DNA from: Isoetes taiwanensis
Lineage: Eukaryota > Streptophyta > Lycopodiopsida > Isoetales > Isoetaceae
Direction of reading: 5' to 3'
DNA length: 64,000 nucleotides
Assembly: GCA_021234155.1 (NCBI GenBank)
Contig: JAJEKV010000102.1
Coordinates: 2,660,456-2,724,455 of the forward strand
Below the pieces are notes generated by a model. The model made no database searches and was not told the DNA's origin. It saw only the letters and a program-made list of their open reading frames with translations. The translations under genes and the position numbers were made by a program. Below are positions 57,501 through 64,000 of the stretch, piece by piece (position 1 is the first letter of the stretch; every line of letters starts with the position of its first letter).

Positions 57501-58419
57501 TTTAGAACAATTCAAGCTCCTTGGGCAACTTGTTTTGCAAGGAGTTCAATTTGATATGGATGAAGGAAAATAAGAATAAAATAGATGAAAATGCTCAATA
57601 AGTTTTGAGCTAGATAAAAGGATTGAAGAAACAAACAGCCGTCCTTTTATATTTCATACAAAAATAACGGGATTGAATCAAAGCACTGGATCAACAACAA
57701 TTTTTATAGACGAAGGTAACTGAATTTCAAAAAATGATGGATAATAACAAAATATTTCTTCTCTGACAAAGCTACAATGCAAGACCTCTTGCACAATGGC
57801 CCATGAACATTTCCTTTAAGTCTTCTCCTTTTTATTTGAGCAATCCACCAAGCTCCTTCAAGAATCAAGAAATCTTGGCCCTTAACCGACCTTACCAACA
57901 ATTGTGATTGACTATCCTTTTTAAGGAAAGCCAAATCGGTCGAGGTCTATTCTTGGGACACCGTGTGAAAATATGCTTGAAAAAAGATTGTTCCATGATC
58001 TCATCCTATGGGCATATGTTGTATAGGCTAGGGAAAAAGAATTCAGAGATTTAAGAAGACATAGGAAAATCAAATTTTGAGAATAAGCAAGCAAATATAT
58101 GAAAATAGCTAATGTTATAAGAGCAAATGGGAAGTCTAAGGAAATAACAACGGCAAAATGATAAAAAATGTTGGCCACGAAAAGTGGGCCAACAGACCTT
58201 AAAATTGGCAAGCAGTTAAATATGTCTATTATTAAGAGGAAAAAATTGGGATCCTTTGCTAGATAATCATTTGCTGGATTACATTCCATCCTCAAACTCT
58301 AAATATACGTAATCAAACAAGCAGCAAGGTCAGAATAGTGTCTTCTGCACTTTAGAAGATTCTATATTTCCAATCCACTCAGTATTTTCTGGAATAATTC
58401 TTTGGTAATTCAACATCCA
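57501..58419. other. Unassigned AT-rich stretch
   Basis: Minus-strand frames at 57704-57934 and 57921-58295 show no recognisable motif. Part may belong to the Copia LTR or to a LINE. Confidence 0.4.
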
Positions 58420-58935
58420 TATCTGACCATCAGCCTCATGTGCTTTGTCCGAAAAGAAGTGGAAACACTCCTTTTAGATTTAATTGTGCCTTGCTAAACT
58501 CCAATCACTTCTGTGAGATTTCAGGGCTTTCTTTAGCAGTCTACCCAGAGCTAACAATATGAATTCTATGGCCAAGGTCTATGCTAATATCAAAGCCTCT
58601 AAAAATTGGACAAAAGCCTGGTCAAAGAATAAATATTAGCAAAGGAATGTGAAGAAAAACGCTTCCTTGCAGGAAATAAGGGTAAAAATTGGTTTGTAGA
58701 CTGATCCCTTAAATATCAGCCTTCATCTTAAAGAGAGTGATCTAGAGAAAACTATTAAAAACATTGAAGAGATTGAAGCCAAAGGAGCTGCAATAAAATG
58801 CAAGTTTAAGTATCACAACCACATGGACTATGGCAATTCCAAGTTTTTCTTCAAAGTTGCCAAAAATAGACTGACGGGGAATAATATTTTCCTGTCCAGA
58901 ATGTCAATGGAGAAACGTCCACTAGAGAAAATCCA
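58420..58935 (+). pseudogene. LINE ORF2 fragment (endonuclease end and EN-RT linker)
   Basis: SDHQPHVLCPKRSGNTPFRFN near 58426-58490 is the SDHxP end of a LINE endonuclease. CKFKYHNHMDYGNSKFFFKVAKNR (58800-58870) matches the linker of the LINE at 4590-4650 (CKLKYINDMDSGSTKFFFRVAKSR). The piece has many stops and no RT follows. Confidence 0.7.
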
Positions 58936-59424
58936 CCCCATCAAAATGCAACATCTAAACAATGTGAAGAAGAATCAAAAGCTCATAAGTGTGCATAGAG
59001 GGAGGACGACTAGGCGCTCGACTTGGCACCTCGGGACAGGGACGGCTTCGATGGATGAGGCAGAGGTCATCTCTGCTATTCTCTAGAATCTTGTTCCTGG
59101 CACTGATCTGTCACCTCAAGCTCGGTTAATCATTAGAATTTGGATAGCTAAAACCTGTAGGAGTAGGCGTTCAGTAGGATTCTTCAATTTTCGCCCAAAT
59201 TGTGCAACATATATTTTGTGTGTGCTTTCTTTTTCTAAAGAAGGAAGGCTTCTTATCTGCGGACTCAATTCTTCGGGATTTCCTTGAGACAGTTCAAAGG
59301 AATCACGCCTTCTTGGGTAGTTTGCTGGTTCTTGAGTTGGAACCATTTGTTATCAAGCTGTGTTGTTTGATTCTTGGTCTTCACTCTCGTCAAGATTTAA
59401 GCTTGGGTCCAGGAGTCAATATTC

Positions 59425-60532
59425 TTGTGCTTCAAGATGAGGCCCAAAATGACCACCTTTATAGGAGACTGTTCCGGCCAAAGATTCTTGGAGGAAATGG
59501 AGGATCACAAAACAATTGGCCAAGAAAGCAAAGACTGGAGAATTATTCTTAAACTAGAACAAAATGGAGACTTAGCCTGGATAAAGATGAAAGAACTCAC
59601 AGTAGCCTTCGATATCATCAGAGAAGAGCAAAAGGCAGCTATTGAATGCATGGGAATCAAGAAAGAAGGCCAGATTGTTGCATGTCAGGAGGAGATCTCT
59701 AGGTTGGAAAGGCAATATGCGAAAGGAAAAGCCGGCGAGAGAGATCGGATCTGGAATATGATCAAAAGACTCCAAGAACTCGATCTACTGCTTTATCGAA
59801 TGATTAGGATCAAATCCGGGCACCTAAAAGAAGACTGTTGCAGCTTGAAGAATCAAGCTTTTAAGAAGAGCATGACAGAGTCATTCCTTACAACAAAAGA
59901 TTTGGCAGAAGAGCTCGAGCTTATGGAATGGAAATCTAAAGCTTGTCTTGTTCGAGTTTTGGGAGAGTGCAGTTGACCATGAGATAATCAAATTCAAAGA
60001 GAAATTTAAGGATGATCTTTCTTTATTGGCTGCAACAAAGCTTAGAAATGTGGAAGTCGATCGTGATAAAGTTGTTCAGAAGCTTGTCCCTACCAAATAA
60101 TGCTCGATCTGTGACACCAAAGGATACTTTAACCCTCGAGAAGCAAGCAAGTGTCCCTATCCTGACTGCACAAAGGTCATTAGCCTCAATTTGGATAAGC
60201 TGTCGACAAAAATTTCTGACTCAAAGCTCTGCTCCAAAATTCCAACTATGGGCAAGTACGACAAGATTAATGGTACATCCCCCTCTAAAAATATTCTTTT
60301 AAATTCTTTTGAGGGGGATAGTATATATAGTAATATGTATGGAAAAGGTTATGCTAAAGGTTCTATGGTGGATCTCTATGCTATAAAGGACACGGAAGCT
60401 ATAGTAAAATATTCCTCCAATGGGGTCCTTGTCCATTTTCCTTTGAAATGCCCTCAGATTAATGAGGTCAAGTTTTGGCTTAACAAAACCTTTAACATTC
60501 CTATCCTCTATCAGAGCACTCGTTGAACCAGT
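59425..60532 (+). pseudogene. Unrecognised coiled-coil / Cys-motif coding remnant
   Basis: The first open block (183 codons to 59976) is charged and helical (AFDIIREEQKAAIECMG, ISRLERQYAKGKAGERDRIW). After a frame change comes FKEKFKDDLSLLAATKL, a TAA, then CSICDTKGYFNPREASKCPY with a following DC, a possible C-x2-C-x13-C-x4-C zinc site. A final block ends at 60532 by a frame overlapping the LINE C-terminal piece. It could be the ORF1 of that LINE; I cannot name it. Confidence 0.4.
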
Positions 60533-61360
60533 ATTGTTGTATGGGGTAGAGGTCTGGAGTCCAGCAATTAGCAAGAACACCTGGGATAAGCTAGAGAGGG
60601 TGCAAAAGGCCTTCTTAACATACAGCCTAGGTATCAAGGACACCTGCCTTATCGATTTTTGCTATATGAGACCTGGTTCGCCCCCGCAACATTCCGCTTA
60701 TCTTGCGCAGACATCTTGCATATTTCCACAAGGTCACCAAAGATGGATGCACAACGCCTTCCCCGAGGGGGCTTTGTTATTGGCACAAGAGCCACAACGA
60801 TCAAGAGGGTATGGCAGAGCACCGCCGTGGGTGGTTCGCAACGTGGTCTATAGACTACCAGCAGATTGTGGCTATGCCTGATGCCCACGGACAGGCTGCA
60901 CACCTGAATGAGCGCTTTGCCACCACTCTGTGGGATGCAGCCACTCGTGCAAAGCCTAAAACAGAGCACTATCACACGCAAGTTAATCCGACACTGGAAC
61001 ATGGCCCACACCAGTACTTGAAAGCGCATATATCTATGAAGAAACGAAGAGTTATTGCCTCCGTGAGGACAGGGTCCCATCATCTCAGAATTGAAACAGG
61101 TCGTTGGACTACAGATGGAGGGCAGAGAATCCCCCGGCATGAGAGAATATGCCAGTGTTGCCACATGCGGACAGTAGAGGATGTGCACCATGCTCTGCAA
61201 GAGTGTTCGGTATATACGCATATCCGAGCAACACATGCTGATCTTAGATGCTCTGCGGCACCGCTGCATCAATTGCTGGCATCGCCAATGGTTGCACGTC
61301 TCACATCCTACATTTTGCAAGTCTCTACAAATGAGAATCCCTTTACAGACAAGGGATCCG
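60462..61360 (+). pseudogene. Non-LTR retrotransposon RT C-terminal region, second lineage
   Basis: ALVEPVLLYGVEVWSPAISK and WDKLERVQKAFLTYSLGI (60500-60640) are the post-RT signature seen in several non-LTR families that differs from the zf-RVT LINEs elsewhere here. Downstream, in another frame, comes ISMKKRRVIASVRTGSHHLR, then ICQCCHMRTVEDVHHALQEC and YTHIRATH (about 61030-61240), the CCHC-type tail. Frameshifts near 60650-60700 break it. RT itself and the endonuclease are absent. Confidence 0.7.
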
Positions 61361-61547
61361 AGAGCCTACTACCAGGGTTTTTCCTCCCATGTGGGGGTTT
61401 TTTCATCCCAGTAGTAGAGACACATTGTATAGTAGCATTGGTCTTTTTGGTGTGGTTTTATTTGCTTTGTGTACGGCATGTACTGTCTCATAGGTCAAGT
61501 TTGGCTCCGCGGACGTTAAAATATACTTCCTTCCTTCTATTTTAAAA

Positions 61548-63035
61548 ATGGATTCCATGACCTATCAAATTATTTGCAAAGATAGCAATCATAGGAGAAC
61601 TATGCCTACAAGGAAAATTTCCACTATTGCTAATTGCCCTGCTTACATTATGAACTGGAATCCTCTTTATATCCCAGGTGATTTTTCTGGTATTGCTACT
61701 ACCACCTGGGTCTCTTGTCCGAATCTACCTCCTAAGTCTGGACTCACAACCATCTTAAAGCTATTGGTAGCTATCTTGGGGAAGTTATTCATATCTCTAT
61801 TTCTCAAACTGATTTTCCCTCTATTTGTATAATTAAAGAGACTGACTCCAATTGGGAAAATTATATTGGTACCAGAATTGAGAAAGGTGCCATTCTGGAT
61901 GTGAATATCAAGTATTCCACGGTTCCTGGCTCTGCTCATCAAAGACAAACTAAAGATATTCCAGACAAAAGGAAGTCTCCCATGTATCCTGTCTCTATTC
62001 TTGAGCAGGATAACTTTCTGCATGATTTTGAGCAGATTTATAGTAATATCCCCAAACCAAGTTGTCGTTTGGATGGATGTATTGGTGGGTGCACACCTCC
62101 AAGAGCGTTAAGAATTGGCTCAAAATTTGGGGCAAACAGATTCATATACAGGAGAAGCATCACTTAGATGATCTGAGATCCCAGCTTCAATCTCCCCCCT
62201 TGATCAGCAGGATGATATTCAAATTCAAATTCAAAGACAGAAGATCAAGATTGCAAAAGGATGGCAGCTTAAAGCCAAGATCAGGGAGCTCAAGGATGAC
62301 GAGAGAAGAAACTCTAAATACTTCTTCATTAAAGCCAAGAGCAGAACTACGAAAAATCATATTTATAGTGTCATGGTGGATGGTAATATCATTTCTAAAG
62401 ACAAGCATCTTAAGGAGGCAGCATCTGTTCACTTTATGAAGATTATGGGAGATTCTCCAAATGCTTCAGAGGAAGACATGGATAATTTTATTCACGTCCA
62501 GAGATCTATCCAGGATGTTCATAATGTCACCATGAAAGCTCCTTTCACCAATGAGAAACTTTTGAAGAGTGTCTCAGGTATGGAAAATGGTAAGACTCTT
62601 GGCCCTGATGGTCTGCCTGTTGAATTTTTTTAAACAAACTTGGGGTATTATTGGCTCAGATGTTATTAATGTGTGTAATGAGTTTTTATTGCTCAGGACT
62701 CTTTACTGCAGATCTAACACCAGCTTCATTGCCCTCATTCCTAAGATTGATGAGCCAGTTACCTTTTCTGATTACAGAACCATCTCCCTTACCAATGTTA
62801 TATACAAGATTATCTCTGCTACCATTGCTTCCAAATTGAAGCCTATCCTTAATCATGCCATTTCCAATACTCAGTGTGCCTATCTCAAGGATAGATTCAT
62901 CTTGGACAATGTTGCTACTGCTACTCTTAGGATGTACTGTGTCAAAGAATCCAAGCAAAACATTGGTCTTCTTAAATTGGATATCACTAAGGCCTTTGAT
63001 ACAGTTTGTTGGAAGTTGGAACTTCCTCATTAAGT
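61548..63035 (+). pseudogene. LINE fragment: ORF1 domain joined to EN-RT linker and partial RT
   Basis: TTTWVSCPNLPPKSG (about 61690-61740) is the DUF4283 core of LINE ORF1. The frame then drifts. From about 62170 the linker appears (KIRELKDDERRNSKYFFIKAK), then the pre-RT block (GMENGKTLGPDGLPVEFF, stop near 62631), then RT blocks SFIALIPKIDEPVTFSDYRT, SLTNVIYKIISATIASKLK and LLKLDITKAFDTVCWKLEL. It stops at 63035 before the catalytic ADD motif. Most of ORF1 and the whole endonuclease are deleted between about 62060 and 62170. Confidence 0.8.
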
Positions 63036-63163
63036 GTTGGCATAAAATGGGTTTTTCCTAAGAGGTGACAAGCATTTTTTCTTTCCATTCAAAAATCCAA
63101 AAATATAGCACTTTTGCGATAAATAGCTACTAAAATCAACACTGCGTAGGTTACCATACGTGG

Positions 63164-63735
63164 CCTTCGTTACCTCCCGATTACCTCAAAAGCCAGAGAT
63201 CCAGAAGCCATAGCCAAGAAACAGAGTAATCTGCCTCAACATCATTGGAGCCAAAGAAACACAGAAATTGCTCGCAATCGCTGTCACAGAAACACAGAAA
63301 TGTAACGAAAATTAATCTTGCATCATTTTTGAAGTCCGACGAGTGTTTATGAGAAGTACGCTTATAAAGACCTCGGTCTATGGCCGCCCATGACAGAGAT
63401 TGGCAGTCTGTGCACATGACAGAGATTGACGGTCTGTGTTTTCAGCAAAGCTATGCATCCTTCTAGGCTATGCATTCTTCCTTTCCGGCTATGCACTCTT
63501 GCTTTCCGGCGAGGCTATGACAACATGGAGATACTGGGCTATGCGAGATAGTAGGCTATGGCGACCTGGAACCCTTGCAATAGGGAATGGGAAATGCCAT
63601 AGGAATAGGATGAGCCGGCCATAGCTGCCAAGAGAACACTTCATGGCGGCCCACCGAATCGCCCGCACCAAGAAGCCAAAAATTACTTAAAAGGAAAACC
63701 CTCAACAATCTTAAGTAACCGGGAGGTAACGAAGG
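63164..63735. repeat. 572-bp segment with 21-bp terminal inverted repeats
   Basis: The left arm 63164-63184 (CCTTCGTTACCTCCCGATTAC) and right arm 63715-63735 are reverse complements at 20 of 21 positions. Inside there are short direct repeats (GACAGAGATTG twice near 63392-63430; GGCTATGC several times). It looks like a small non-autonomous DNA element. No clear target duplication was seen next to the arms. Confidence 0.6.
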
Positions 63736-64000
63736 TTACGACTTGGTGTTAAATCTTGCTACTAATGCTGATGCAGCCCATTGGTAGAATTAAAAACGAT
63801 CTAAAGACACTTGAAGACGAACCAATTGCAATTTCAAATCCTAAAGCAGTTTCGTTCTAACCAAATGCGATCTAAAGCTGCCTGCAGTGCACGGCTAGAT
63901 TGAATCCTAACGACCCCTAACGCTATTGAACGGCAGCCAAGGGATCTTAACCACCGGCCCTTGCAAATTATCTTGATCCAACCATTATCCACCGTCCGAT
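63736..64000. other. Unassigned end of window
   Basis: Nothing recognisable is present in the last 265 bp. Confidence 0.5.

Noticed and set aside
1-64000. CRISPR array, bacterial operon or organellar DNA
   Set aside because: Introns, LINEs, Copia and LTR elements with plant features throughout; no regular spacer-repeat pattern and no plastid or mitochondrial genes.

Overview
The window is nuclear DNA of a land plant. One spliced host gene is embedded in a large, AT-rich territory made mostly of decayed retroelements. Clade is an inference only: the LINE and Copia families and the gene structure fit a plant with a big repeat-rich genome, perhaps a fern or other seedless vascular plant, but nothing seen here proves it.

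Layout. 1-916 is the left copy of a near-identical direct repeat whose other copy is at 21571-22486. Between the copies lie a short 5'-truncated LINE tail (917-1888), a nearly full-length but decayed LINE (1889-8092, ending in a 25-nt A run), an unassigned stretch (8093-9561) and a 10.3-kb LTR retrotransposon (9567-19887). The LTR element has 1.6-kb LTRs, a 5-bp target duplication, a primer-binding site and a polypurine tract, but no recognisable protein-coding interior. 24125-27258 is an apparently intact 12-exon gene for an RPAP3-type TPR protein (509 codons), the orthologue type of Arabidopsis TPR5. An approximately 45-unit GAA tract follows at 28964-29098.

29.4-39.7 kb is the most unusual part. 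A minus-strand spliced gene of unknown family (33316 down to 29732) lies head to head with a plus-strand gene (35247-38358). The plus-strand product combines DUF8039-like repeats, a helix-rich DNA-binding-like segment and a DUF7869-like domain with a DxxxxQNKN / GHTHxxxD signature. About a dozen copies of a 16-bp palindrome-like motif (consensus GATCGCGNCCGCGATC) lie only in the non-coding parts. Two tandem paralogous small genes (38548-38790 and 39206-39439, minus strand), each with its own TATA box, follow on the right. I infer a large, poorly described DNA transposon or the remains of one, now broken by stops and frameshifts.

39.9-64 kb is again retroelement wreckage. It holds a Copia RNase H tail followed by a GC-rich nested foldback, and a minus-strand truncated Copia element lying between 25-bp perfect direct repeats. 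It also holds a tandem repeat block with palindromic junctions, a LINE ORF1 fragment fused to a 5'-truncated plus-strand Copia gag-pol, several more LINE pieces of at least two lineages, and a small inverted-repeat element at 63164-63735.
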